Shown here in pieces: positions 12,701-27,100 of a stretch of DNA of 64,000 nucleotides; position 1 is the first letter of the stretch, and every line of letters starts with the position of its first letter. The stretch is from Todiramphus chloris collaris. Lineage: Eukaryota; Chordata; Aves; Coraciiformes; Alcedinidae. The translations under genes were made by a program, and so were the position numbers. The notes below the pieces were generated by a model, which was not told the DNA's origin, did not search any database, and was given only the letters and a program-made list of their open reading frames with translations. Location of the stretch: NCBI GenBank assembly GCA_025345505.1, contig JANVCC010000040.1, forward strand, positions 10,260,023 through 10,324,022. The letters run 5' to 3'.

Positions 12701-15700
12701 ATGGCAGCTTATGTGCTGTAGCTTCTAACTACAGCATCTTGATATGCTTGAGGACTGGGAAAGATAGAACCCCAGCTTACGCAAGTGAGAAATTAAAAGA
12801 AAGGCAATATGTGGACAGGGAGAGAAGGCACAGCCTGCTTAGGAGCTGGGGGGAGACAAGCAGTGGAAAGAGCCGCTCTCCCTCTCCTCCCACCCTCTCG
12901 AAACCTCCTCATCCTCAGGACTGAGCGCCCACTGCTGTGCCTGTGCTACCATGGGGCCTTCAGGCACCCACCAGCACCTGGGGGCACCACTTCCCAACTG
13001 CTGCTCCCCGGTCAGAAACATCCCATCTGTCCCAGTTTCCCCAGAGACCTCACGTTTAGCAGTTACATGCAGCCACCAGCCACAGCTGCCTCCAGCATGA
13101 GATGCTCCATGTGCTGGCCCCACTGCTCACTGGCCAACCCTCATCCGTGGACAACCCATGCAGACACCATCAACAACCAGCACATGGCTATAGCATCTTT
13201 AGGGCCACTTATCTGAAGATAATAAAGTATCTGTCCAGCAATAAGAAGTTTCAGAGCAACTGGGTAAAAAGGAAGGTTTGAGCACTGACTCCCCAGCTCT
13301 GTGCAGCCCCGTGGCTTCTCCCTCACATCCCCAGCACCTGCAGCTTCCCGCTCCGTCTCCAGCATCCAGCCAGGCTCTGCTCTGCCACTACGCAGCCAGC
13401 GATGATCCTCACTGGGGCTGGCTGGTGCTCTGGGAGAGGATTCCTTAATAGGCTGCTCTCTGCTTGCAGAGAACTGAGGAAGGGAGGAACACACTATCAG
13501 CTCTGATCTGGCATTACAGCTTGCCTGCTGCGTTGGGTCTGCCTCACAAAAGCAGAATTAATTGCTGGGCTAGAAAATGCAGATAAATCAATCAGGTCAT
13601 ACCACATTTATTTTCTGTAGCTGTGCACTGGGCTCCTGGCAGCTTGAAACGCCAGCGACACCCACTCTTGCTACAGTGTGGAGTAGAGAGAGAGCCCCTT
13701 GCCAAAGACTCCCTGTAGAAAGGAGTGGTTGCCCAGCATACAGGCAGGGCAAGGTGGTGGCACAGCTACAGCATCGACCCGGAGCAGCGAGCATCACCCA
13801 GCAGTATTCCCACCCCATTTCAGCACTGAAGGTGACTGGCAATCCAGACCCATTGCATAACTTATTTTTCTAGCTTTTCTAAAGCAAATGCCTGGAAGAC
13901 AGGATAGAAGGAGGAGGCAGAAAACTTATGCTGTAAGAAAATGAGTGTCATTTTATACTGTAGACTTATGTACAGCAAACTCTGCGACTTGACGACGGTG
14001 TCTACAGCAACAATGCAAACAAAACGCTCAGTCATTCCAAGTATGCTCTTTTTTGGGTGAAATGATAAAGCAAACACAAACCTCAAACCAAACTCCTCAG
14101 GCTGCATAGGAACCACTTTCTTGTCTGTGTTTTCCTACCCTGGGTCCTGGTCCCTGGCTGTGCTCCCCAGCCCTGGCTGCAACACAGGTCAGCCATGACC
14201 ATCAGCCAAGGCCTTCTGTCAGGGAATGTGTAAATCCAGGTAGTAACTCATTCTTCCCACTTCACTTCCCCACGTGTCTGATGTGAGCAGAAGAGGACAT
14301 ACCAACAGCCTCAGTGTCCAGCTCCTATCCTTGCATAACCTCTGCTCGGAGTTTCCTCCTGCACTAGGAAAGGGGCTTTTGTGTACCACGTACCTACCAC
14401 AGCTTAGAAAACCAAAGGTCTAGGAGATGGAATTAGCATGGCTATGTTTTTCCTACTAATTACATGCCAGATTGAATACAACATTTATTTTTTTTTTGTC
14501 CCCACCTTTTAAAGTGTTCTTAATTGATTAACTGAAAACAAGCAGGCAGCACACTGACCTCTGAAGAGAGGGATTCATGGAAACATGCTTTTCTGTTGAT
14601 CTTCCTTTACCAGGATTTGTTGGGGTTTTTTTTGTCAAACCAAAGGGTCAGGTAAACCAGGTGCCCCAGCCAGGCATGAGTCCAGGATGCCCATGGACAC
14701 TGCCTCCAGCAGCATGGCATCCTGCTCCAAAACAGCATCTATGCATTACAGAGGTAGTAGGTGACATTCTGAGTTCTATCCAGTATTTAAAACACTTCTT
14801 CAGTATGAAGGCTTTCAGACCACCAAAGAATGGAGGCACAAGGCACAGGGGAATCGGGCTGCAAGACAGATGCCCCTCAGTGTGGCTTCCACCACCGATG
14901 TGTTTGCAAAGAGCAGCCAAACAGCCTTGGGCAGCCCCGAGCCAAACTCAGAGGAACCCGGTGTCCAGCACTCTGCAAAACTCTACCCCACACTCTAAAT
15001 TACTTGTGGCTACACAGCTATTTGCTGTAAAACACACTTCAGGTTCCAGCTGCTCTTTGAAAAACAAGCAGTGCTAACAACAAATTCTCTGTTGCTAATT
15101 CTGTCTTGTTCTAAGCTGGTCCAACATGCCAACACTGCTGATACTTGAACAAAAAAAATAAAAAAGATTTCAAGCAGGAGTAAAAGTTCTAGGCTGGTAC
15201 CAGGCATGTGGTTTTTTCCCCAGTCTGAAACCCCATTTAATTATTTCCGTTATGACGTTGCCTGTTAAAACCTTGAAGCGTTATTTTATCTGTGTGTGCA
15301 TCAGCACCCAGTGTTCATGCCTAGACTTTTGTACAGCTTTCTAATGTCTCTCTAAAGATAAAGAATAAACTTCAAAAGTAAAAAAAAGGTCAGTGTAACC
15401 TCTTGTCAGATACAGGAATGAGTATGGGAACAGACAGGTATTTGTCAGTCAAGTTTCAGGGCACAACATTTTGTTAGGATCTCAGATTAATGCACAACTG
15501 TGGTTTAATCTTTGGCCAAAACTCTTACCTGAAATGAAGCCATTCCTTTCTGTTCCCTAATTTATTACATATGCATTTCATCCATACAAGTGACTTCAGC
15601 TGTCAAAAGCTGGGTAGCTCTTTTAACTGTTACAAAATTAGGATCTACTGGAAATTATTGCTTATATTGATGTTAATAGGATGAGATACACTCTGAGTTG

Positions 15701-17350
15701 GCAGACCAGATCGAGATGTCCTTATCAGACAAGCTGCAGTAAGTGCTAGTTTTGGGTTTACGTGCTCATGAGATGGAAACTTCTCTATTGGTAGTACATG
15801 GTTTTTGGAACTGTTCTGAACACCATAAACAAAAAAGAATCTTAATTAAAAGATTTCTTGTTTTCTTTGCAATTAAGTACTTTGCCTTCAAAGGACCAAG
15901 GTCTATATTCTTATACTGATTTTCTTGCAGGAAGGATGAATATTTTCAAATAAAAAAAAAGAAATGACTACTTGAAAGCTTTATGCTTCTCTTCAAATGC
16001 AGTGGCACTTGTGGTGCAATTTGCCCTGTCAGTGGCACAGTAGCATCTCCATCAGAGCAGCTGTAATGCCTTGGGGAGCTGACAATGCAGCAGAGCCCCC
16101 CAGCACCTCATAAAGCACTGCAGCAATGTACCCAGTTCTTTTGGCTTTTCATTTTGTCCCAAACAGTCACGGAGAACTGATATGGACACGCTCCAGTTTT
16201 CGCTTCTGAAGTGGCTGGATGTTCGAATAAGGAGACACTTTTAATTATTTTTTGTTATTATTTTCACCATTCAATAATAATCATTGTTGCTTTATTTTAT
16301 TTTTGAGTTGAGGAGTTCTGGGTAGTGGAAGACATCAGATTTATGCTATCCATGTGCCTTATGAAAGTAGCAGCATGTGCTACCAGCAGATGAGTAAAAG
16401 AGAGCAGATAAAGGTCTTCCCTGAAGCTCTTGCCCTCCACTAAACGCTGAGTAATGCCGAGTCCCAGTCCCACAGCCATTCACCCAAGAGAAGCTCCAGC
16501 ACAGCAAGGACAGGAACTGCTCCTTGGCAAAAAGCCATTCAGGGACACACTTGTCAGCCGCATCAGGGCCAGATGTGCACGTGTTCGATGCCTCCGTTGG
16601 AAAGGAGATCTCTGAAAACATTACTCAGAGTGCTTAAGTAATTTCCAAGGAACAGGCATTTTCTACTTTTGGGTGAAACAACATGAGGAAGAACTATCAC
16701 CTTGAGTTGCACATGGGTTTGGCTTTATATTTAGTAAGAGTAGTGGTAGGTTTGCCACCAGAAAGACATTACCTAGAATACGTTAGGCTTAGCAGACTTA
16801 CAAATGCCTCAGCAACAGGCAATCTAGTACAGAAACATATTTTCTGATTAAAAATAGTCTTAGCTCTTCTTAGAAGGGAATAAGCAATGTTTTTTTCCTT
16901 TATCAGCAGAGCAGAGCAGTGCAGACAAAGTAAAGGGCTACCTGTTGTTACTCTGTGAATGAGGAAATACTGCTTTATCTAATGTAATGCAGCCCGAGGT
17001 GAAACATTAACTGAGCTTTGAATTATGATGGGATGTAAAACAGCCTGAACAAAAACATTACTGGGCTTTCTTTTGAGGGCATGAACTTCGAGGTCTTCCA
17101 AACTGAATTTGAATGGTATTACAACACACACATTTCATTGCATTGAAGTATTCACTGAAATGTTTACCTTTGGAGTAGATTATTTTGAGTGCTGTGGAAA
17201 TAACGAAAAGGAGAAAAATTTTACATGATGAATGTTTTTCAAAGGATTATGAAAATATTTTAAAGGGATAAAAAGAAATAATTGCAGAGTTACCTTCAAT
17301 TTTGCACTTCAAAAGATAAAGAAAAGGTCTTAACAGCATTTACATAGTTC
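6800..17350. other. intergenic DNA, no gene recognised
   Basis: No exon with recognisable protein similarity, no tRNA and no clear transposon seen. The 206-aa plus-strand frame at 10605-11225 lies in a locally GC-richer stretch with overlapping frames on both strands and no domain signature, so it is treated as chance. Confidence 0.65.
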
Positions 17351-17359
17351 AGTACATGC

Positions 17360-17700
17360 CACCTGCAGAGTTCCCTGTGTGACGGGGCTGGCATCAGCTT
17401 CCCACGGGCTCTGGGTTGGAGCCAGGTTGATGCTCCTTGTGTGTCTGGAATAAAGTAGTTTTCAGGCCACTCCTTCTCAGGGTCATTCCTGATCTTTCAA
17501 ATGTGTCAGGGATGCGTACCTGTCTGCCAGGGAATGCACACACCGCGCCAAAAGGCAAACTGCAAAAAGGAGGGAAAAATCAGACATTGTGGTTCATGGA
17601 ATAATTTACGGTTTACATTTGTTACAGTATAAAGTACACATAATGTACACTTAAAGTACACATAATTGTGCCATTAAGGCTAGAAATAAAATAACAAGTT
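17360..17700. repeat. diverged duplicated module, copy A
   Basis: Shares an ordered set of matches with copy B at about 17858-18150: GTGAC then CTGG, CCCACGGG, CTGCCAG followed by GA.TGCA, CAAAAGG, AAGGA, GACATTG, CATG, TTTACAT and ATAAAGT, then GAAATAAAA. Spacing is similar with small indels. Copy A also contains a direct repeat aaagtacacataat at 17631-17644 and 17653-17666. Confidence 0.55.
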
Positions 17701-17857
17701 CCTGTTACAAAAAAAATTGAGATGCCTGTGACCTGATGGAGAACGTGCCCTTTGGTATAACACTGATAACAATCTGACAGAGAGAAAACGTCTGCTGTCC
17801 TTAAAGGCCCTATAGCCTATTCACTGCTACATCTACGGTCACGTCAGATCATCACAC

Positions 17858-18150
17858 ACCCCTGAAGCAGTTATGTGACATCTGGAAAAGTACTGACCAG
17901 TATGTCCCCACGGGACCGCTGGTACCCTGGTGTCCTGGCAGAGCCCCAGTTCAATTATCGGAGGGAATTTGCTTATGTTAGAGACACGTATCTACCTGCC
18001 AGTGAGTGCAAGGACTGTGTCAAAAGGGAGATCATGGAATGAAGGAATAAACCCGACATTGACACTCATGCAAATTATTTACATATATATATAAAGTGTA
18101 CTTCCATTCCACAGTAAAGTAGTTACCACTGAAATAAAAAAGGCTAACGG
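17858..18150. repeat. diverged duplicated module, copy B
   Basis: Second copy of the module at 17360-17700, in direct orientation about 490 bp downstream. The strongest shared block runs from ctgccagtgagtgca (17996) through cgacattg to ataaagtg (about 18100). The family is not recognised; it could be an old transposon or a local duplication. Confidence 0.55.
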
Positions 18151-18159
18151 AAGAAGCTA

Positions 18160-21100
18160 CACCACCTCCCCAAAATACACCGCACTTTCAGCCCCGCAAC
18201 CCCGGTGCATGGTGACTGCCACCCAAAGCGGCTGAATGGCACTACCTGGTGTGCCATGGAGTGACAGCAGCATCCCAGCCGCTGCTGCCAGTGGCTTAGG
18301 TGCCACCCTGGCTGCACGTAGCCAGCACTCTCAAAGTCTTGTCTGCTAAAAGCGCTTTGGGGAAATTAATAGGTGCTTTATGAACGCTGCACACTCTTCC
18401 CTGTAATGTCCCACAAAGTGCACTCTTGAGACAGAAACCTGATGGCATGTCACATTTGCAAGAGAAAATGTAACTCTAATAAAGATTAATACGTGGGGAC
18501 TCACCACCATGTTTTCTCTAATTGCTTTTCATTAACATTCCCAGCAACCTCGAACAAACAGCACAGCCTTTTGTTTTCCTGTTTTCCAGACCAGGGCTGC
18601 AGGAGCCGTAGCCAGCACTTGCTCTATAGGAGCAAAAGGCTTTCACTATAGACTCCCATACTCCAAACTCTTTGATCTCCAAATACCCTGTAAGAGCCTC
18701 TGCCTAGAGGAAAAATCTGCTTTGCTATGTTGTAGCGATGCAATGTGAATTATTTGTGGGTGAAACAAGAAGAAAATATCCTTTCTCCTCTGTGAACACC
18801 CTGTGATGCTAGGGCTGTTTGCACAGCAGTCCAGGAGCTGCTGCCTGGGACTCAGCACCAGCATTAGCCACGTGCTCCGCAAGCACAGAGTCCCACCCGA
18901 CTCCTCCGTGGCCAGCTCAGCTCTCTGAAATTTCACTGAGGCCCCTGGAAGATATTTTTTGGGATGTGGGACTTCCTCAGGGAAGAGGCCGAGGTTCCAA
19001 CACACTTGCAGTGAAGAAATATTGTACATAGTAAAGAAGGAACTTGTGAAAGACCAGACAGGCTTATGGCCTGATTCTTGTGTTGTTAAATCAGTCCCCT
19101 ACAACTTTCCAGCAAAAGCTTTATCTTTTTTTCTTACAGTGATTTGCTTTCACTCTTCAGATTCTCCCTCATCCACTGTTCTAAAAGCTAAAATTCATTT
19201 TCCTAATTGCCTAAGAGCCCCGTTCATGGCCAGAGACATCACTGCACCATCATGCTTCGGTTCCTGTGCAACCCAAAATATCCTGAATGTTGGGCAACTC
19301 AGCTGCAGATACCAGATACCAGATGGCTGTTCCTGCAAACTCAACATGAGCAGTGCAAGTAAAGGAGCCTCTGAAGGCTGTGTTTTATTTTAATGAATGG
19401 CATTTTGGTGTTCAGAAAACAAAACACTGTACTGGGAAATTCAGACCATACCGACACATGTGATGGTATTTTCTGGACTATGTTGATGACTATAAAATCT
19501 ATGACATCATGAACAAAGAAAATAGTGGGTATTTTGCCAAGCCCCGTGCAGGGAGCAGGGGAGTACTCAGAAGTGCCTCGAGCCACGGGGTGAGTACAGC
19601 CTATTCCCCATGGAGGTCTCAGACCATTTGCTTGTTTCTGTGCCAGTACCCCCATATCTGAATGCCAGCTGTGTCCTGGGTTTATTCTGGATGTGCTGTG
19701 GGTGTCAGCCCAGGGTTTGGGAGAGCTGCCGTGCTGCCACTCATTGAAAACAAAGAAACCCACACAGCCAGGGCCCAGGTGCCCATATATCAGTGCACTA
19801 AAAATACCTCGAGAGCGAAACTATAGTAGACCAGCCAGACAACATCTATTTCTCCCTGCTTTGCCAAGTGCTAAAAAAAGCCAAAGGAGAAAAAATACAG
19901 TATGGGGACAGGTTTGACCAGCCATGTCACATTTTTTGTCTGCTCTCTAACACAGACCCAGGCAGGGTTTTGTCTATCTCTTCCAGACTTTGTCAGTACC
20001 ATGAGACACATCCGACCCCTTCCCCAAGGCAGCTCTAACCCACCACTGTTTGCTTTCTCCAAGCCCCTACAACAAGGCATCTTACTCCATGGACTTGTCC
20101 CTGGAGGGAAGGAATAGCTAATGCACAAGGAGTGCAAGGTTGGCTTGGTTCCCAGCCCTGTCAAAATCATCTGCACAATCATATGGCTTTTCTCAGCTCC
20201 TGCACAAAAGTGGGCACAAGGCAGCACCTCCCAGGCTCACCGCGGGTTCTACAGATACAGACAGGAGATGGCAAGGTGTTCAGATCCTGCTGACAGAGAA
20301 GTCACACACATATTAGAAATACCACACCAAACCCATCATAAAGCTACAGTAAAGGAACAGTACATCGCTCTATTAAATTTCTGACTGTGGCTTTTACTGT
20401 ATCTAAAGTTACCTGCAGGTCTCCGCAATGTCACACCAATTTCTGCAATAATCTTTTGTTGCCCTGCTGAGTGAGGCTGCTCAAGCCCTGGAATATCTTC
20501 TTTGCAGGCTGTAATGAGATTCCTGTTGCAATGGGGATTAAATGTGCTTTCAAAAATGTGTGTTATCAAGTTCTGAAATTCTGCTGTTGGACTTTGAAGC
20601 TGCCATAATCAAGACCATACTTTCCTGGTTTCACACTCTTACAGATTACATTATGACATGCGCTAAATAGTCACTGCTACAGTAAGACACAAACTAAAAG
20701 CTTAAATATTCTGTTAATCATAATTAATTACATATTTTATTACTGAAGTGACTGCAAGACATTACTCTAACGAAAATCTCTTGCCTACTTTCAATTCCCA
20801 AGTGTCTGTTGTTTGCTTGTGTCCAGCTGTTCCAGTTGAATACAAAAGGAGACTGATCTAGAAAACATCTCCATAATTTGTAGCAGATGTCATTAAAGAT
20901 TTTAGCATTATGATATCACAGCTTAGTGCAAAATAAAACAAATTAACAACAAAAAACCAACTTAGTAGTTGAGTATTTCTGCAGCTCAGTTTGTCATAGA
21001 AATGCAGGTTTTTCCAAAGAGTTTACTAATTATCAGTAACAGCACAGACAGATCTTCCTTCCCATCAGTGGAATGCTCACACGCTAAAATTAATACTATT

Positions 21101-24100
21101 TTTCCCACATACACCTGGCTGGTGAATGGTTTTCCACAACAGCTCACGCCATGCAAAGGAAACGTAAGGCTCTTGTACTACTTCATTTTCTGAGTTCTCT
21201 AAAGTTTAGAGTATCTGTTCAGACAGAAAGCACTGTGTTCACTTTCCTTGGATACTTACACTGCTACATATTTTCAATTGATATCGATTTATAAATACAT
21301 CAATAAGTAATTAGAACAAAGAAGTTGGATAAGTTTCCATGAAAATGTCAACAAAGCCAAACTAACCCTGGGAGTGTAAAATCAGTCTTTGATTTTTTTT
21401 TTAATCAACAGTTTCCAATAACTTTCTATCCTTCTGGAAGCTTCTGGATCTGCACTAACTTTTCACAGGCATTTTAACAAAGGAGTTGACTACATTACTA
21501 ACAGCAGCCCTTCCGCTTCCATCCCTTACAACATCAGTGTACACGCTCCTTGGCCTTCCCTGCAAATATAAAGACTAAACACATACTCTAAACCACCGGG
21601 AAAGCAGCAACGTGGTTGTACCGTTCTCATGTCCCCTTCAGTGGCAGGCAGAGGAACCTGAGCTGTGGCTCGGGTTTTGGAGACAGTGGGACGTGGCCAC
21701 AGGAAAGCCTGTGGCATAGGGAAGGGTGGTCACAGGGTTTCGTGAGGAGTGTTCAGGCTGACCAGAATGGCCTCATTCTTACATTTCGTAGTCTGGATTC
21801 CTGGCCCTGGGTGAGGGCAGTCACCCTTCCGGTTGACTGTTGTCTGCAGCCAGGCTTCAGCTCAGACCCGACTCCTGTGGGCAAAACATTGCTTTGTTGT
21901 GCTGCAGCCCTGTCCCTGTTCTCCATGTCATGGCAGCTGGCTGTGGCTGCAACTACCAACGGGAAATAAATTTAAAAGCACCCCAGCATTTCAAAGGAAA
22001 TGCTCCCCTCTGCCTACTACCAGGAGCACTGGCAGCCTTTTGCAGGAGTCCTTGTTCTGAATTAGGAGTGCAGGTTACTCACCCTGGCACCGCTGGGGCT
22101 CTTCCACAGGCCTTCGTGTGCTGCATGGGGAGCCACCTACTCTGGCCAAAGGCAACCCCAGGGACAGGACAGCACGTGAGCTCCTGGAGGAATTTCACAA
22201 TCAAATACAGCAACTTGTTCTGTGCTGCCAGGAGGCACCTTCCTGGTGCCTGGGGGTCTCCAGCCAGAGCTCCACAGTGATTCCGAGTCCCTACAGTAAC
22301 AGATGAGGAAAGACACACTTTTCTTTTGCAAGACAAAAAGGAAAATTTAAACAGAGCAGGCGGGAAATAAGCACATCCCTTGAGGACTTGGGGATCCTCA
22401 GTTCATGTTCCACCTCTGGAGGGTGAGGGTGACAGGTGTCCTGCTTGTGAAGAACCAGCCCCTCCTGGCCAGCAGAAGTAGGTCCATCACCAGCTCTCCA
22501 ATTGATTAGAACACAGGATTTCCATTTATGCAGCTCCCATGCCCAATCCCACACACTGGTATGATGAAAAGCCACGAAGTTTTGCTTCAGTTCTCTTTCT
22601 GTGAATTAGAAATAATTATTTTCCCCTAGATTCTGTTCTTTAATGTTCACCTTCCCTACTCTCCATGTTTCTCTGCCTCAGATATATCTTCTGTCCCTAA
22701 ATGCAAGAGAACTGGGTAGCCAGTAACTTTTTCTTGTGCAGAGAAGTAGATCTTCACACACCAACATATCCCGGCCTCCTCCCTTTCCACCTTTGCTGGA
22801 CCTGCATGGATAAGAAGAGTAAAAAGAGATACGAGAATTAATCTCACAGTAAGAAAAAGTTTGCATTCAAAATGCAAAATGATTCTACATGCTGGGTTGT
22901 GGCATGTGCCTCAGTTTCACCCTACCATGCTCTGAAGGACGTTCCCAGAGATGCTGTGAGGACAGCAGCATTGCCAGGGCACACCTGCCCTCTTCTCCAC
23001 TGTCCCTTCGAACTGAGAGATGTTACACCCCAGACCATGTAGACAGCAGGATGAGATTCTCTGCCTGCAATGGTGATGAGCTGAGTATAAAATCGGGGAT
23101 GTCTAATGTTTCACAGCAGTACCTAAGACTTCAGACAGCCTCCTGAGCAAACCTGATGCTGAAAAGGGAATAAAAAGCTTACGTGTGTGCTGGCGAGCCA
23201 CAGAGCAGCAGCTGGGCATGCTTCAGAGCTAGTGAGGGGTGCTGAACAGGCAGCTTCAACATCTTTTTCTCACAGACAGCAAGAAGCCAGGTTTGGCATT
23301 TTCCCTGGAGAACTGTTGTCTCTTCCTAGCAGGCTGGTGCCTCAGTGGCAGCGGTGGCTGTCCCCAGGCCACTCGCTCCCTGCCTGTGCAGCCAAGAGCT
23401 GGCTGGGGGGAGCAGTCAGCTGAGCAACACAACCTGTTTAGGCACTGGAGTGAGACCAATACCACATTTTCACATAAACATCTTTATTTTCACATTTCTG
23501 CATGTATGCAAGAGAATGTTCTGTTTTCCTGGGATGTGCTGGTTGGCATTTATACCCTACAGAATGGAGGTCAGCAAATTTTTTTATATATATATATGCA
23601 CACACATATATATAGTCTCACAAAATTCCTTCCACATTTCTCCATGTGTCAGAATGGATGTTTACAACAAACCAGAGCTAAAGGGACACTGTGAGGTTTT
23701 GTTACATTTTTCTTGCCTCTTAAAATAAAATGGCATTTGCATTTCTCTTCAGCTCAATTGCCTGTTCTCCTGGTTACACTTCAGCAAAAATGCTGAAAAG
23801 AAAAGACAAGCCTTATAAGCTTTCAATGTTTACTACTCCCAGACACTATCAGTGAGGCAGGGAGAAGAGTTTTGAACTCTTATTTACTCAAGTGCCAGTC
23901 TATCAGTCAGTGTTACTGCACCCCTGTATCAGTGATGCACAGAAATCATTAGCATGTAAATGCTTTGCTCACAGCACACTCTGTGCGGGTGGACGTGTTA
24001 TAAGAGTTCTGCTTTTAAAACTTCCACTGTAAATGTTTAACCTGACAGTGTTCCTTAAGTAAAAAGTACATACTGGGCTTAAGAAAGGATACCCTCCTAC

Positions 24101-27100
24101 AGATATTTCCTTTTTATTATTAAAACCAGCATTTTTAAAACCGTTCAACAAAACTTAATTGCCACTGGAGAATAGCATTTGTAAGAGTGAAGCTAGGCAT
24201 TGCTGCTCCGTTAACATGGCTTTAGTCATCACAATTTCTATTATTTGCACATTTCCTTAGGTCTTTCATGGCACTTCCATGAAAAAGAAGAAAAGTTTGT
24301 TACGCTGCTGCTACCGCTTTCTCCGAGATCACACAGAGAGGTTTGTCCTCCACACGTGTCACAGTCAGGCAATGCCGAAGTCCTGCCCACAGCGCCTGAG
24401 CCTTGGGGTATCTGTACCCCAGGTTTCTAGCTTGGCTCGTGATTGCTCACAATATTGTGACGCATTCCAAGCGACGGGAAAACAAACACCGACGGTAACA
24501 GGCACGTTACATTTTTTTTGCATTATCATTAGTCACATTCCCATATTTCAACAGTGTTGCCTAAAATGCATGTTAGAAAGGCTTTTTTAGAAAATGCTTG
24601 CATGAAGATGCAGACTAATGTTTGTAACTAATGAAAACAGTCAGACTAATGATTCAGACATTATTTAAACATTCACAACGTTGAGAAAATTTGCACAGCT
24701 GATAGCACTGACAGATAGTCTAACGGTAACTTAGAAGCCAGCACAGTAACTACCATCCGCATACTGGCAGTAGGATTTATGATGGTATGAGATTAGCATA
24801 GCATACTATGTTTTATTTAGAAAGCTGTAGTAGTATTTGCCATAAATATTGCAAGCCCCATTTATGAGCGATGGGAGGCTTTGCAAATTTACAAAGGAAC
24901 ATTCACGGAAAACATAAAAAACGAACCCAAAGACATTTCTATGCAGAGTACGGTTCTCTCACAGTCACTGGATCTCTGGCATCTGTTGGCTGCAGCACAC
25001 ATGCCACATACAGAGGCTGCTCGTGGAAAACCCAGAGGCCTTCTCTGCACCGATGTGTACCAGCCCCTGGCTGGTAGTGTACTGGTCTCTGGCTGCTGTC
25101 AGCGGAGTCAGAGACAAACACGGGGTAATAAATGGTTTTGCAAAAGCAATGACTCTGCCAGAGAGAATTTACAGTTAGAGCTCTGTAAAAATGCAACTGC
25201 TTGGGTGTCACTTTGCAAATCCCCATCTCGCCTACAATGGACTTCAAGCGGGGCAGAGAGGTAGCAACCCAGGGCTGAACAGCAAGTATGCTGGGGGGGG
25301 TGTGGAGACCAAAGCTGAAGCTAGTTATGCCTCAAGGGCAGAATTGGATGAGTGAGGCTTTCAGCGTCTCCCTCTCTGCCTAACGCTCCTCCGTGGTTAC
25401 TGGGAGCTGAGAACTTGCATGGTGGAGCAGAAAAGGAGATGCCAAACCTTCAGGGTCACTAACAGTAGCCTGATTTCATCAATGCACTTAAGCACATACT
25501 GAGAGTAACATCCAAATGTTTGGAGTATGTTGCCAAGCTGGGGGCACGCTCAACAGAAAGCAGTTACAGCCCCTGTGACAGAGGCACCCCCACGCCACCC
25601 GTACGGTGCTTCTGCTGGTGGAGACAGAGAACATAGCTGAGGCCAGACTCATCCCACTGACTCCAGAAATTAATTTAGCTTCAGGGACCATGGTATCATC
25701 CAACTAGTAATGTTTTCTTTTGAAAAGGGCACATTCTACAGTTTTCAGGCTGTATGTGCCATCTCATGAGCAGATTTGGAGCCACGCTGTTAGAGGAGAT
25801 AGGCACTGCGCTAGCCCAGTGCAAGTGCGTGTTTGCCACTGCCTTGACCACTCGTCCCTCAGCTGAAGTTAAGCGCTTAGACTGATAATAGACAGATGCT
25901 GTTTTGGTGTGGGGAAAAAAAGCAGATTATTCACAATATTAAAGTCTGTCATTTGTGAAAGCGATTACAAGAAGAATCACAAAGGAATAGTGTAAACATT
26001 GTGCATTATTGCAGCTACAACTGATGTCTTTATCAAGTGCCTATTAAATAAAAACTGAATTGACAATACTGGAGAGCTGGAGGAGAAAGCTACTCCCATA
26101 GCACTGCATCACTTCTGCATGTCACAGCACGTTATTGGAGTTGCTGTGCTCTGTGTCACTTCCAGGAAGAAATTAATTAATGGCATTTGTAAGAAAGGCC
26201 ATAAGCAGGATAGACTAGGGTGTCATTCCTATGCACGTGTACCTTCACTCATTGAATAGCACTTCTGATGACAACTGGGCAGCTTAGAGTAATAAAGTTC
26301 AGACTACGTAGAAGAGTATGGAGGAGGAGCACAGTAACAGAGGAAAATGTCCCACCTTGGGGAATTAGCACAGCATTACACTAATACTGAGCAGACCTAC
26401 TTCTAGGATCAGGAATACTTCAATAGATTAAATTTTTATAAAATATAGGGCTACAGAAATGAGGCATTCTATATATTTTGTATTATAAAAAGCTTCCACT
26501 TGCATTATTTTTAAAATATATCTTCACTGCTAATAGTACATTTGTAATATATTATCTAATAAAAATAGATGCTTACTGGATAGGAGCAATGTGGCACTAT
26601 GGCAGGGACCCTCCTTTCTGTGTGGTTTGAGCAGCTGGAAAAGTTGTCTGTTCCCTCCTTCCCTTGGTTTCTCAGCCTGGAGACTGTAACGGCACTGGTG
26701 TGGTTGCTTGCTTAAGAGTCTTCTGCAAAGCAGGCTCTGACATGTTCCTTAGCTGACAATCTACTGGGGAAAATCCAGCCTTGGTGTAAATTCACTAAAT
26801 GATTCTTTCTGTTCTACTAATTATAAAAACAAAACCAACACAAAACAACCAGACTCCCAAACCAAATCTCTGTTGGGCACCGGTAAGGGAATGGGACATG
26901 TATAGATCATACGACTGTCTTGTAGGAAAAAAGAGTTTGCTACAGAAAATGTTAAACTTCCCAAAGGGACATATGGGCCTGGCAGCTGATTCTGAGACTG
27001 GTAACAAATAAGTAGCTCTCAGTTAAAGTTTGTGGGTGCCAAGGTCTCTATGTGGAACCACAGCTGCATCATCTGGGCCCTTTTCTGCACTAAGTGAAGC

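Noticed and set aside
14577..15077. 166-aa plus-strand open frame
   Set aside because: No family resemblance; shadowed by 90-aa minus and 66-aa plus frames over the same bases.
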